Shown piece after piece: positions 34,960 to 42,247 of a stretch of DNA of 64,000 bases (positions within the stretch are counted from its first letter, which is position 1; each line of letters starts with the position of its first letter). Location: positions 32,147 to 96,146 of the forward strand of contig LAZY01000099.1 of the NCBI GenBank assembly GCA_001013295.1. The letters are read 5' to 3'. The DNA is from Chryseobacterium indologenes. GTDB lineage: Bacteria; Bacteroidota; Bacteroidia; Flavobacteriales; Weeksellaceae. The position numbers and the translations under genes are program-made. A model generated the notes under the pieces. The model searched no databases. It was not told the origin of the DNA and saw only the letters and a program-made list of their open reading frames with translations.

Positions 34960-35418
34960 TTATTCTTCATCGAAAGAGCCCATTACATCCTCGGCTAAAC
35001 TTGCAAAATCAGTTTCGTTGGTGGAAATTACCTTTTCATAAGCATCTTTATCCCAGATTTCGAAAAGTTCTCCTGCGCTGGTGATCACAACATCTTTCTG
35101 AAGATTTGCGAAAGTCATCAGGTCTTTGGAAATCTGTAGTCTTCCTGCATTGTCCAACTCTACCGTTTTTACTCCTGCCGTAAACATTCGTATGAAATCA
35201 GCATTCTTTTTTATGAACCTGTTCAGTTTATTAATTTTGCCCATCAGTTTATCCCATGCATTCATAGGATAGACTTCCAGACAAGATTGGAACACAGATC
35301 TTTTGACTACAAACGCCTTATCGTCGAAGTTTTCCATCTGTTTGATCAGAGAGGAAGGAACTTTTAAGCGGCCTTTGTCGTCAATTTTACACTCATATGT
35401 CCCAATGAAATTTTTCAT
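34960..35418 (-). CDS. mraZ: Transcriptional regulator MraZ
   Basis: DNA-binding regulator of the dcw cluster, 152 aa, with two AbrB-like MraZ repeats: FIGTYECKIDDKGRLKVPSS at the N-terminus and VKTVELDNAGRLQISKDL in the middle (both with the DxxGR motif). Start 35418 is chosen: the family begins here, and the longer frame from 35457 would be coded by the operator itself. A -7 box ends 7 bp upstream of the ATG, so the mRNA may be almost leaderless. Three TGGGA/TGGAA pentamers lie just upstream, suggesting autoregulation. First gene of the cluster. Confidence 0.95.
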   Translation of the reverse strand: MKNFIGTYECKIDDKGRLKVPSSLIKQMENFDDKAFVVKRSVFQSCLEVYPMNAWDKLMGKINKLNRFIKKNADFIRMFTAGVKTVELDNAGRLQISKDLMTFANLQKDVVITSAGELFEIWDKDAYEKVISTNETDFASLAEDVMGSFDEE

Positions 35419-35424
35419 TTGGGA

Positions 35425-35432
35425 CAAATTTA
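35425..35432 (-). promoter_or_regulatory. -7 box of the dcw operon
   Basis: TAAATTTG on the minus strand, ending 7 bp before the mraZ ATG. The -33 region is taken up by the MraZ-type pentamers. Confidence 0.6.
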
Positions 35433-35441
35433 TATAATAAT

Positions 35442-35466
35442 TTCCAAAATTTCCCACTTTTTCCCA
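35442..35466 (-). promoter_or_regulatory. Probable MraZ operator (three 10-bp-spaced pentamers)
   Basis: On the minus strand the pentamers TGGGA (35462-35466), TGGGA (35452-35456) and TGGAA (35442-35446) lie at exact 10-bp steps, separated by 5 bp. E. coli MraZ is known to bind three TGGGN pentamers with 5-bp spacers in front of its operon. The site covers the place where RNA polymerase would contact the -33 region, which fits repression. Confidence 0.75.
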
Positions 35467-35660
35467 CTTTTTGACTCAATGTTAATAAGTTTTATTAAAG
35501 ATTGAGCTCCAAGAATGTAATGGGTTGATATGTAGACACTTGTTAAAAGTGCTATTTGGCCCATAATAAAGCGGTTTTGAAAAAAAAAGTTAAAAAGGAG
35601 AATATTGTATTATTTTTATCTTAAATTAGGATAATCAAAATATTTTTGAGGTTTAATTTG

Positions 35661-35668
35661 TATTTTTG
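35661..35668 (+). promoter_or_regulatory. -7 box for the hydrolase operon
   Basis: TATTTTTG, 18 bp before the start at 35686. A TTTG at 35645 is only 12 bp upstream, so the -33 element is not certain. Confidence 0.5.
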
Positions 35669-35685
35669 CAGGGCTTTATTAAGGC

Positions 35686-36453
35686 ATGAGTATGATATTT
35701 AGTACAAAAAAAGAAAAGAAATATTCCTATGTAGAGGCGGGAGAAGGACATCCATTAGTGCTGTTGCACGGGTTAATGGGTGGTTTGAGTAATTTCGATA
35801 AAATGGTAGATTTTTTTTCGGATAGGGGATTCAAGGTATTTGTTCCTCAGTTGCCCATCTATGATCTTCCGGTACTCAATACCAATCTTACCACTATCGC
35901 AAAATATATTATCAAGTTTATAGAAAGTCATATTGAGGGACCTGTTTCTATTGTAGGAAACTCAATGGGCGGTCATGTAGGGCTTATTTTAACTTTGGCA
36001 AGACCGGATCTGGTAAAGAATCTTGTGCTTACAGGAAGTTCCGGATTGTATGAAAGAACTTTTGGTGATAGTTTTCCAAGAAAGAACGACCGATCTTATA
36101 TCAGAAAGAAGACTGAAGAAGTTTTTTATGATCCAAAGATCGCTACTGAAGATCTGGTAGATGAAGTATTCGGAGTAGTGAACGACAGAATGAAAGGCAT
36201 CAAAACAGTAATGCTTGCAAGAAGTGCCATTAAACATAATATGCTGAACGATCTTCCTAAGATTGTGACGCCTACGTGTCTGATCTGGGGGAAACAGGAT
36301 AATGTGACGCCTCCTGAAGTGGCGGAAGATATGCATAAGTTTATTCCTAATTCAGATCTGTTCTGGATAGATCACTGTGGCCATGCCGCTATGATGGAAA
36401 AACCAGATGAATTCAACGAGATTCTATACAACTGGATTAAAGACAAAGTTTAA
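35686..36453 (+). CDS. Alpha/beta hydrolase
   Basis: A 255-aa cytoplasmic alpha/beta-hydrolase. HGLMGGLSNF forms the oxyanion region, the nucleophile elbow is GNSMGGH (Ser about residue 93), the acid Asp is in WGKQDNVTPPE and the catalytic His in HCGHAAMMEKPDEF. All three catalytic residues are present. Substrate is not evident; relatives include esterases and C-C hydrolases. It is divergent from mraZ and upstream of engB, with a terminator between. Confidence 0.9.
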   Translation: MSMIFSTKKEKKYSYVEAGEGHPLVLLHGLMGGLSNFDKMVDFFSDRGFKVFVPQLPIYDLPVLNTNLTTIAKYIIKFIESHIEGPVSIVGNSMGGHVGLILTLARPDLVKNLVLTGSSGLYERTFGDSFPRKNDRSYIRKKTEEVFYDPKIATEDLVDEVFGVVNDRMKGIKTVMLARSAIKHNMLNDLPKIVTPTCLIWGKQDNVTPPEVAEDMHKFIPNSDLFWIDHCGHAAMMEKPDEFNEILYNWIKDKV

Positions 36454-36467
36454 AAACATTATAAATG

Positions 36468-36500
36468 ACCATTAAGAGCTTTTCTTAATGGTTTATTTTT
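36468..36500 (+). terminator. Terminator between hydrolase gene and engB
   Basis: ACCATTAAGA and TCTTAATGGT form a 10-bp stem with a short loop, followed by TTATTTTT. The longer engB frame would begin inside this stem, which supports the start at 36518. Confidence 0.75.
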
Positions 36501-36517
36501 CTAAAATACATTCAAAA

Positions 36518-37141
36518 ATGATTATTAAGACAGCAGAGTTTGTAAAGAGTAGCGGAAAATGGCAGGAGTGTCCTGAACCGAATATTCCTGAATATGCTTT
36601 TATTGGAAGATCCAATGTAGGAAAGTCATCGTTGATCAATGCCATGATGAATCATAAGGATCTGGCTAAAACTTCACAAACGCCGGGAAAAACCCAGCTG
36701 ATCAATCATTTTCTGGTGAATGAGAACTGGTATCTTACCGACTTACCGGGGTATGGATATGCAAAGGTTTCCAAGGTTCAGCGAAAAGATTTTGAAAAGC
36801 TGATCACCAACTATATTCTGAACAGAAGAAACCTGGTGAATCTTTTTGTTCTGGTAGATGTAAGACATAAACCTCAGGCTATAGATCTCGATTTTATGCA
36901 ATGGTGTGGAGAGAGTGGTGTTCCGTTTTCAATTGTGTTTACAAAGGCGGATAAGCTAAAGCCTAATGCTGTGATCAAAAATGTTGAAGATTATAAGCTG
37001 GAAATGCACAAGACATGGGAAGATCTTCCCGAGTTATACATTACCTCAGCAGAAAAAAAGGAGGGTGGGGATCTGATTTTAGATTTTATTGAAAAGACGA
37101 ATGATTTTCTGATTCAAAATAATGTAAGTTTTGATGAATAG
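36518..37141 (+). CDS. engB: Ribosome biogenesis GTP-binding protein EngB (YihA/YsxC)
   Basis: Small GTPase of 207 aa needed for large ribosomal subunit assembly. G1 is AFIGRSNVGKSSLINAM, G2 TPGKTQLINHF, G3 LTDLPGYGYAKV, G4 VFTKADKLKP and G5 ITSAEKK. Start 36518 is chosen over 36488, which lies in the terminator upstream. The next gene overlaps its stop by 8 bp. Confidence 0.95.
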   Translation: MIIKTAEFVKSSGKWQECPEPNIPEYAFIGRSNVGKSSLINAMMNHKDLAKTSQTPGKTQLINHFLVNENWYLTDLPGYGYAKVSKVQRKDFEKLITNYILNRRNLVNLFVLVDVRHKPQAIDLDFMQWCGESGVPFSIVFTKADKLKPNAVIKNVEDYKLEMHKTWEDLPELYITSAEKKEGGDLILDFIEKTNDFLIQNNVSFDE

Positions 37142-37583
37142 TATAGTTTGGAAAATTAAGACTTTTGAAGAATTTACTGTTCCTGAATTGTATGCCGTAC
37201 TGAAAGCCCGTATTGATGTGTTTGTTATAGAGCAAAATTGCCCTTACCCTGATCTGGACGATTATGATCAGAAAGCAGTTCATATCTGGGCAGAGGAAAA
37301 TGGAGCTATTCTTGCTTATTGCCGTGTTTTTGATAAAGGAATCAAATATGAGGAAACTTCTATCGGACGAGTTCTCACAACTGAAAAGGCCAGAGGGAAG
37401 AGCTTAGGAAAGCAATTAATTCAATATGCTGTTGAGACGATTGAAAACCGATTTCATACCCCTGAAATCAGAATTTCAGCACAGGATTATCTGTTGAGAT
37501 TCTATGGCGGATTCGGTTTTGAAGATACCGGAAAGAAATATCTGGAAGATGATATTCCACATACGGAAATGATCAGAAAATAA
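37134..37583 (+). CDS. GNAT family N-acetyltransferase (ElaA type)
   Basis: A 149-aa acetyltransferase. The phrase LYAVLKARIDVFVIEQNCPY followed by PDLDDYDQKAVH is characteristic of the ElaA group, and IGRVLTTEKARGKSLGKQLI is the acetyl-CoA-binding motif A. The acceptor is unknown. The ATG at 37134 overlaps the engB end by 8 bp, so translation is probably coupled; the adjacent TTG at 37131 would add one residue. A terminator follows at once. Confidence 0.9.
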   Translation: MNSIVWKIKTFEEFTVPELYAVLKARIDVFVIEQNCPYPDLDDYDQKAVHIWAEENGAILAYCRVFDKGIKYEETSIGRVLTTEKARGKSLGKQLIQYAVETIENRFHTPEIRISAQDYLLRFYGGFGFEDTGKKYLEDDIPHTEMIRK

Positions 37584-37589
37584 AATAAA

Positions 37590-37620
37590 GAAAGGTATCT
37601 CGCTTGAGATACCTTTTTTA
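37590..37620 (+). terminator. Terminator after the GNAT gene
   Basis: AAAGGTATCTC and GAGATACCTTT form an 11-bp stem with the loop GCTT-type tetraloop, followed by T6. Confidence 0.88.
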
Positions 37621-37643
37621 ATGCTTATATATATGGAGTGTTT

Positions 37644-38252
37644 TTAGTTTTGTTGAAGCTTCATGGCTTCAATTGTTCTTACCAAATAAGTGGGTGAATT
37701 TTTGTCACTGGAGTATTGAAAATTTTTACGTAATTTATCATTATTTAAGCTCCATCCATAGTTTGAGATTAAATCCAGGGCATCTTCAGAAGATAGTTTA
37801 TTTTTGTTAAAAGAATGATAAACTTCACTAAAGCTCCAATCACTATAGTCTTTTTTAATAGGGCAAATGTCAATGACCTTATTATTGTAATATAAAACTG
37901 ATAAATAGATAATATTACCCTCTAAATAGTTTTCGTCGGAGTCCGGAACTTTATTTAATTGAGATTTTACAATCTTCTCTCCATTATATCTCGAAGTGGA
38001 AGCCAGATATTCTCCATTTTGGCTATTTTCTGAATCAGAAGGAGTTGAGGAAAATAATGAACTATAACTTCCCGTTGAACCTGAACTGTATGATGAATAT
38101 CCGCTTCCCGAGGTATAACTTCTTGTATGAGGTCTCACATAGGTTCCGTCTTTTCTTGTATATCCTTTTACACTTGTTGTTCTTCGTTGAGCTTCTAATT
38201 GATTTACAAAAGAAAATGAAAGAATAAGAAGTAATATAAATTTGAGTTTCAT
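37644..38252 (-). CDS. Secreted Ser/Gly/Tyr-rich protein of unknown function
   Basis: A 202-aa protein with a signal peptide (MKLKFILLLILSFSFVNQLEAQ). The next part, RRTTSVKGYTRKDGTYVRPH, has the 'vkGYtrkdGTyVrpHtRs' wording common in small secreted bacterial proteins, followed by a Ser/Gly/Tyr-rich linker (about 45-75). The C-terminal half has no recognised domain. It is the last gene of a four-gene minus-strand group (39141 to 37644), 19 bp after its neighbour. Function unknown. Confidence 0.72.
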   Translation of the reverse strand: MKLKFILLLILSFSFVNQLEAQRRTTSVKGYTRKDGTYVRPHTRSYTSGSGYSSYSSGSTGSYSSLFSSTPSDSENSQNGEYLASTSRYNGEKIVKSQLNKVPDSDENYLEGNIIYLSVLYYNNKVIDICPIKKDYSDWSFSEVYHSFNKNKLSSEDALDLISNYGWSLNNDKLRKNFQYSSDKNSPTYLVRTIEAMKLQQN

Positions 38253-38271
38253 GATTATTAATTTTTTATCA

Positions 38272-38589
38272 TTAATTACACCCTGAACAATAAGATCTGT
38301 CTACATATTGTTTACTGCTTCCTGCATAATAATAACAGCCTCCTCTAGGCCCTACGAAGAGTTCCTGTCCATTATAGGTGCATCCTCTGCTTTGTGAATA
38401 GGATTTTGAAGAAGAATAAGATCTGTTTGATTTGCTGTATCTGCTTTTACGGCTTGTTCTGCTTTTACTTTTCCTGGGTTTCTTTGTAGAGAATTCTTTT
38501 GCAGAAGAAGTATCTGTTGTGGAGGCGGAAAAGTTCGCAGGTAATAATAATCCTAGTCCTAAAAGACCGGTAAGTAGTAGTTTTTTCAT
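38272..38589 (-). CDS. Small secreted basic protein with GPRGG motif
   Basis: A 105-aa protein with a signal peptide (MKKLLLTGLLGLGLLLPANF) and a Lys/Arg/Ser-rich middle (about 35-70, KKPRKSKSRTSRKSRYSKSN). The C-terminal 37 residues contain ELFVGPRGGCYYYAG and YVDRSYCSGC, with four Cys that could form disulphides in the periplasm. The GPRGGxYY phrase is seen in small secreted bacterial domains and in the 'PBCV basic adaptor' type; this match is from memory. Its start overlaps the stop of the YidD-like gene by 4 bp (ATGA), so translation is coupled. Confidence 0.7.
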   Translation of the reverse strand: MKKLLLTGLLGLGLLLPANFSASTTDTSSAKEFSTKKPRKSKSRTSRKSRYSKSNRSYSSSKSYSQSRGCTYNGQELFVGPRGGCYYYAGSSKQYVDRSYCSGCN

Positions 38590-38912
38590 AATATTTGATT
38601 TTTAGTTATTATAGAATTGTTTTCATGGTTGTTATTTTTTATTAATCTCTCTGAAATTTCTGATTGATTAAGAAATTGCTGGTTAGGCAAAATGAGCAGA
38701 ATTTCTCCTGAAGGGTTTTCAATAAGATAAGCTCCGGATCTACAATTTTGAAAACGATATTTGAAGGCTTTTAATCCTGAAAGGAATCCATCATTTATTG
38801 TTTTTTTATACACATATCTGGAACAGCTGATTCTGAAAATACATTTCCTTCTCTTGGATGGGGGAATGACCAGCCAGTAAATTTTAATAAGAAGAATTAA
38901 TAGATTTTTCAT
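38586..38912 (-). CDS. YidD-like protein (membrane protein insertion efficiency factor family)
   Basis: A 108-aa protein whose first 75 residues match the YidD family: a hydrophobic/amphipathic start (LLILLIKIYWLVIPPSKRRK), then CIFRISCSRYVYKKTINDGF and ALKAFKYRFQNCRSG-like order, with the two Cys of the CxxxxxCS motif and the later Cys kept. YidD normally aids YidC at membrane insertion and lies beside rpmH-rnpA-yidC. This copy is elsewhere and has an extra 35-residue tail. It may therefore serve the small secreted proteins it is coupled with. It overlaps the upstream gene by 29 bp. Confidence 0.78.
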   Translation of the reverse strand: MKNLLILLIKIYWLVIPPSKRRKCIFRISCSRYVYKKTINDGFLSGLKAFKYRFQNCRSGAYLIENPSGEILLILPNQQFLNQSEISERLIKNNNHENNSIITKNQIL

Positions 38913-39141
38913 TTTTACTGAAAACAACCATTTGATAAGAAGTCATATAACCTGGCTTGTGACCAAGGCCAAAGCATCCGTTAATAGGTTGTATGTATGT
39001 AGATACACTTTCCAATCTTATAAATTCCCATCCCTGTTCATATTGAACCTTTATAAGATTTTCTAATTGTTGAGCAATATTGCTTGAACTCATATTTTGT
39101 TGATTAGCAGTGGCAACAAATGGTATTACTTTGTATTCCAT
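38884..39141 (-). CDS. DUF4177-like small protein
   Basis: An 85-aa soluble protein: MEYKVIPFVATANQ at the start and NLIKVQYEQGWEFIRLESVS in the middle resemble the DUF4177-type fold (a small alpha/beta protein beginning 'yeYkvv...lN..a.qGWelv'). No catalytic residues are evident. First gene of the group ending at 37644, with a -7 box 20 bp upstream. Its end overlaps the YidD-like gene by 29 bp. Confidence 0.72.
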   Translation of the reverse strand: MEYKVIPFVATANQQNMSSSNIAQQLENLIKVQYEQGWEFIRLESVSTYIQPINGCFGLGHKPGYMTSYQMVVFSKNEKSINSSY

Positions 39142-39160
39142 AACTGTTTTTATTATACTC

Positions 39161-39168
39161 CAAAAGTA
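39161..39168 (-). promoter_or_regulatory. -7 box of the YidD-like operon
   Basis: TACTTTTG on the minus strand, 20 bp before the start codon at 39141; a TTGG lies about 15 bp further upstream. Confidence 0.55.
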
Positions 39169-39206
39169 TCAACCTTTTAAAACCAATCCTTACGGGAAAC
39201 CATAAA

Positions 39207-39240
39207 ACGAAAAAACCTTCCAAAAAAATGAAAGGTTTAT
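39207..39240 (-). terminator. Terminator after the response regulator
   Basis: AAACCTT and AAGGTTT pair around a T-rich loop; on the minus strand a run of six T follows. It separates the two-component genes from the YidD-like group. Confidence 0.7.
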
Positions 39241-39261
39241 ATATGGATACTTGAAAACGGA

Positions 39262-39927
39262 TCAGATAATTCCCAAATCTTTACAAAAAGCAATAAGCTG
39301 TTCGTTGCTGGTGATCTGGAGATCTTCTTTCATGCTGTTCAGTCTCTTTTCTACGCTGCTTAAGCTGTTGGGTTTGATATTATTGTTTTGAAGATAGACC
39401 GGAATGTTTTTTTGAAGAACACCCTGGGCCAGAAGAGAGATCAGAGTGATGTCATAATCTGTGAATTCATAGCTGTTTAGCTGCTTTACCTCCTGTTTCA
39501 GGTCAAGAGACAGGTAGTTTTTGTTATCGTAGACTGATGCGATTGCTTTTTTGAGCTCTTTGGAGTCGTGTCTTGCCTTGCGTACAAAGCCATTGATTTC
39601 ATATTCTTTAAAAAGCGAATCTATCACTCCGGACCTGTGTTCGGAAGAGAATACGATGGTTTTAAGCGATGGCTGTACTTCCTTAATGGCCTGAATCAAT
39701 GCCTTCCCGTCTTTAATTTTCTGCTCATGGTGATCCTCTTCAAAAGAAAGATCGGTAATTAAAAGATCATAATGATCATTCTCCCGAATGGATTTCTGAA
39801 TTTTGGCTAAGGCATCATCGCAGTAATAAACATAGTCTGCATGGGATATATTGAGATCTTCTAATGTTTTTTGTACAGAAATACTACTGCTTTCGTGGTC
39901 TTCGGCTATTAAAATTTTTTTAAACAT
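39262..39927 (-). CDS. Response regulator with divergent DNA-binding domain
   Basis: A 221-aa regulator. The receiver domain (about 1-125) starts MFKKILIAEDHESSSISVQK, has the phospho-acceptor in DLLITDLSFEED and the Lys in NGFVRKARHD. The C-terminal part (about 145-221: YEFTDYDITLISLLAQGVLQ and the SVEKRLNSMKEDLQI helix) has the outline of a LuxR-type helix-turn-helix but is shorter in consensus residues. It starts 13 bp after the kinase stop and is surely its partner. Confidence 0.88.
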   Translation of the reverse strand: MFKKILIAEDHESSSISVQKTLEDLNISHADYVYYCDDALAKIQKSIRENDHYDLLITDLSFEEDHHEQKIKDGKALIQAIKEVQPSLKTIVFSSEHRSGVIDSLFKEYEINGFVRKARHDSKELKKAIASVYDNKNYLSLDLKQEVKQLNSYEFTDYDITLISLLAQGVLQKNIPVYLQNNNIKPNSLSSVEKRLNSMKEDLQITSNEQLIAFCKDLGII

Positions 39928-39939
39928 TTTTTTTCTTTT

Positions 39940-41631
39940 TTAAGGAGCTGGGAATGAAATATAAACTTTCAGCCCTTTTTCGGTTTGGGTATCAAAAATA
40001 ATTTGTCCGTGAATGGTTTCCATACGGGAAACCGTATTTCTTAGCCCATTGTTTTGAGATATTTCATCCTGAATACCAATTCCGTTATCGGTATACTGAA
40101 TATGTATCAGATCATCCTTTCTTTCAAACTTAAAAGCTACGAGACTAGCCTGGCTATGCTTTTTCATATTCACCAAAAGCTCACGGATTATCTGATAAAT
40201 TTCGTTTTGGACAGAGTCACTTACTCCGTTCCATACATTATAATCATTTCCTGCAAGATATGTCTTTACATAGTCGTTATTAAAAGAAGCAATAAGTACG
40301 GATATTTTTTTATCAAACTCTACACTGTCCTTAGTTTCTGGCTTTTCATAAGAGATGTCTCTGGATTTTTCGTAGACAAACTCCAGTTCGTCCAGCGCTT
40401 CTTCTTTATCAAAGTTCTCCTGATTTTCAATTTTGGTCATCACCTGGTAGATCCCATTGGCTACGACGTCGTGAACTTTTTTGGACATTTTAAGTTGGGT
40501 GTTTTTGACTTCGAGTTCTTTTTCTTGTTTTAGTAACTCTTTTTCTTGTTCCAGACGTTTTTTCCTTTTTTTAACCCAGAGGCCCCCCCCGATTAAAGCT
40601 AAAATCAAAGCAAGGATGCCAATATTTCTATATAATAATTGTATTTCTTTTTTTGCATTTTCAGCATCTGATTTTAAAAAGTTGGCTTTATTTTTTTCCG
40701 ATTCATATCTAATTAAAGCAAATTGATTTTTGGCTTTATTTCTTGCAGTTTGGAGGCTATCTCCCAATTTTTGATAAACATTAAAATATTCTCTTGATTT
40801 ATTGTGATCTTCTTCTAACAGTATTATTTTCTGCAGTGCTTCTAATTTGTCATCAGGATTTTTAATTGTATTTGCGACTTCATACATTTTATGAGCATAG
40901 GATAATGCTTTCTGTTTATTAATGTCAGAATAGAAATCAGATAGATGTGCATAGCTTGCATTTAATCCCCATATATCAGAGCTTTCTTTTCTAATGGTAA
41001 GAGCATTAATTAATTCTGTCTCAGCATTGTAATTAGAGTTTTGAAGGAATTTTGTGTACGCAAGGTTATCCAGTATTTTAGATTTTAATTTTTTGTTTTT
41101 TGCATTTTTTATATTAGAGTAAAGAACATCTAGTATTTTAATAGCTTCTGGGTAATTTTTCATTTTTGCATTGGCAATAGCAATATTATTCTTTATCGTA
41201 ATTTTATCTTCTGTTTTTTGAGCAATATCAAGAGCTTTATTATACCAGATAATTGCAGTTCTATAATCTTTTAAATTTTTTCTAGAGAGTGCTATAGGAT
41301 TATAGATTGACAATAAATAGTCATTATCTTGAGGTTGTTTTAGATACTTTATGGCTGTAGTATTGATTTCTTCGCTACCATAATAGTCTCCTTGTTCTAG
41401 AGATATAATACTTAAATAGGTTAAAGAAGTAGCATATTTAATACTGTCTTTTTTTAATAAATAGTATGAGCTAGCTTCGTTGAAATATTTGAATGCACTA
41501 TCCGTTTTTTTATTTTCATAAAACATTTCTGCTTTTGAGTGAGCAGAAATTTTAGCTGATGGTATATCTTCCAAACTATTTTTTTTGCATGAAAGAAATG
41601 AAAATATGATTATTAGATAAAGGTATCTCAT
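39940..41631 (-). CDS. TPR lipoprotein sensor histidine kinase
   Basis: A 563-aa kinase with a lipoprotein signal (MRYLYLIIIFSFLSCKKN), about six TPR repeats (roughly 35-300), a membrane helix at about 332-352 and a coiled coil (KKRLEQEKELLKQEKELEVK). The HisKA_3-like region has the phospho-acceptor in SKKVHDVVANGIYQVM, and the ATPase domain has IRELLVNMKKHSQA, TDNGIGI and NGLRNTVSRM. Such TPR kinases are frequent in flavobacteria. The membrane helix codons GGG GGG GGC include a run of eight C on the plus strand (40583-40590). The promoter lies within an inverted repeat just upstream. Confidence 0.92.
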   Translation of the reverse strand: MRYLYLIIIFSFLSCKKNSLEDIPSAKISAHSKAEMFYENKKTDSAFKYFNEASSYYLLKKDSIKYATSLTYLSIISLEQGDYYGSEEINTTAIKYLKQPQDNDYLLSIYNPIALSRKNLKDYRTAIIWYNKALDIAQKTEDKITIKNNIAIANAKMKNYPEAIKILDVLYSNIKNAKNKKLKSKILDNLAYTKFLQNSNYNAETELINALTIRKESSDIWGLNASYAHLSDFYSDINKQKALSYAHKMYEVANTIKNPDDKLEALQKIILLEEDHNKSREYFNVYQKLGDSLQTARNKAKNQFALIRYESEKNKANFLKSDAENAKKEIQLLYRNIGILALILALIGGGLWVKKRKKRLEQEKELLKQEKELEVKNTQLKMSKKVHDVVANGIYQVMTKIENQENFDKEEALDELEFVYEKSRDISYEKPETKDSVEFDKKISVLIASFNNDYVKTYLAGNDYNVWNGVSDSVQNEIYQIIRELLVNMKKHSQASLVAFKFERKDDLIHIQYTDNGIGIQDEISQNNGLRNTVSRMETIHGQIIFDTQTEKGLKVYISFPAP

Positions 41632-41636
41632 AAAAT

Positions 41637-41666
41637 AAGGAATTATACAAATTTATATAATTCCTT
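41637..41666 (-). promoter_or_regulatory. Inverted repeat enclosing the -7 box of the TPR kinase
   Basis: AAGGAATTAT (41637-41646) and ATAATTCCTT (41657-41666) are perfect 10-bp arms; the 10-bp loop contains TAAATTTG (minus strand, 41648-41655), a -7 box 17 bp before the ATG. It could be a repressor site or a terminator for the small gene upstream. Confidence 0.6.
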
Positions 41667-41680
41667 ATATGTTTGATTAT

Positions 41681-41866
41681 TTATTTTTTAGGAGGAAGTA
41701 TTATTCCGTCTTCTCCTCCAGTATCTCCGGTTGATCCTCCAGGATCTGCAGGCCCATTTTGAGGTTGGGCAGTTATAGTAGTTGGGTTATTATCATTTAC
41801 TGTTGTTGTATTTGCGTTATTATTTGAAAATGCTAGCCCTAGTAGCATTAAAATGAATTGTATCAT
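41681..41866 (-). CDS. Tiny secreted protein, Gly/Asn/Thr rich
   Basis: A 61-aa frame with a hydrophobic start (MIQFILMLLGLAFSNNNANT) that could be a short signal peptide or anchor, then a low-complexity part rich in Asn, Thr, Pro and Gly (GPADPGGSTGDTGGEDG). It lies on the same strand 49 bp upstream of the TPR kinase. Similar tiny proteins before sensor genes exist in Chryseobacterium, which hints at a linked role, but neither function nor expression can be shown from the sequence. Confidence 0.5.
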   Translation of the reverse strand: MIQFILMLLGLAFSNNNANTTTVNDNNPTTITAQPQNGPADPGGSTGDTGGEDGIILPPKK

Positions 41867-41967
41867 ACCTAAAAAAGTTTTAAGATTTTTGAAAAATTTT
41901 CTTCCTCTCGAGGGGTTAATCCCGAGCAGTACACGTTAAAATTTTCGAAGCGCTTCTTAAATTTTTT

Positions 41968-42029
41968 GGGAAGTGAACCATCAAAAACGGAGGAGAAACA
42001 TCTGCTTCCCAGTCCGGAGTTTTCCTCCG
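41968..42029 (-). promoter_or_regulatory. Structured leader or terminator with interleaved stems
   Basis: In the 380-bp gap between divergent genes, CGGAGGA (41988-41994) pairs with TCCTCCG (42023-42029); on the minus strand this hairpin is followed by TTTTT, so it looks like a terminator. GGGAAG (41968-41973) pairs with CTTCCC (42005-42010), interleaved with the first stem. The palindrome GAAGCGCTTC at about 41947 and a CTCGAGGGG/CCCGAG pair near 41914 follow. The rest of the gap shows nothing clear. Confidence 0.45.
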
Positions 42030-42247
42030 CTTTATCTGGTGATTTTTGAAATCAGTTTTGTAAATTTGTTTTTATAATGTTTTGTTTTTCACTGATTTCT
42101 GAAGCAAAGATGCGACAAAACATGACGCAGGTGTTAGACACGTTCTGGACATCTATGGACACGAAATGGACTGCGGAGATCTTATGGGAATCCGTAATGT
42201 GGAATGATTGATAATCACCTATTTTGTAATGACAGAAAAAACTATAT

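Noticed and set aside
38586..38912. Longer YidD-like frame starting at 38927
   Set aside because: Adds only five residues ahead of the conserved hydrophobic start; the ATG at 38912 fits the family better.
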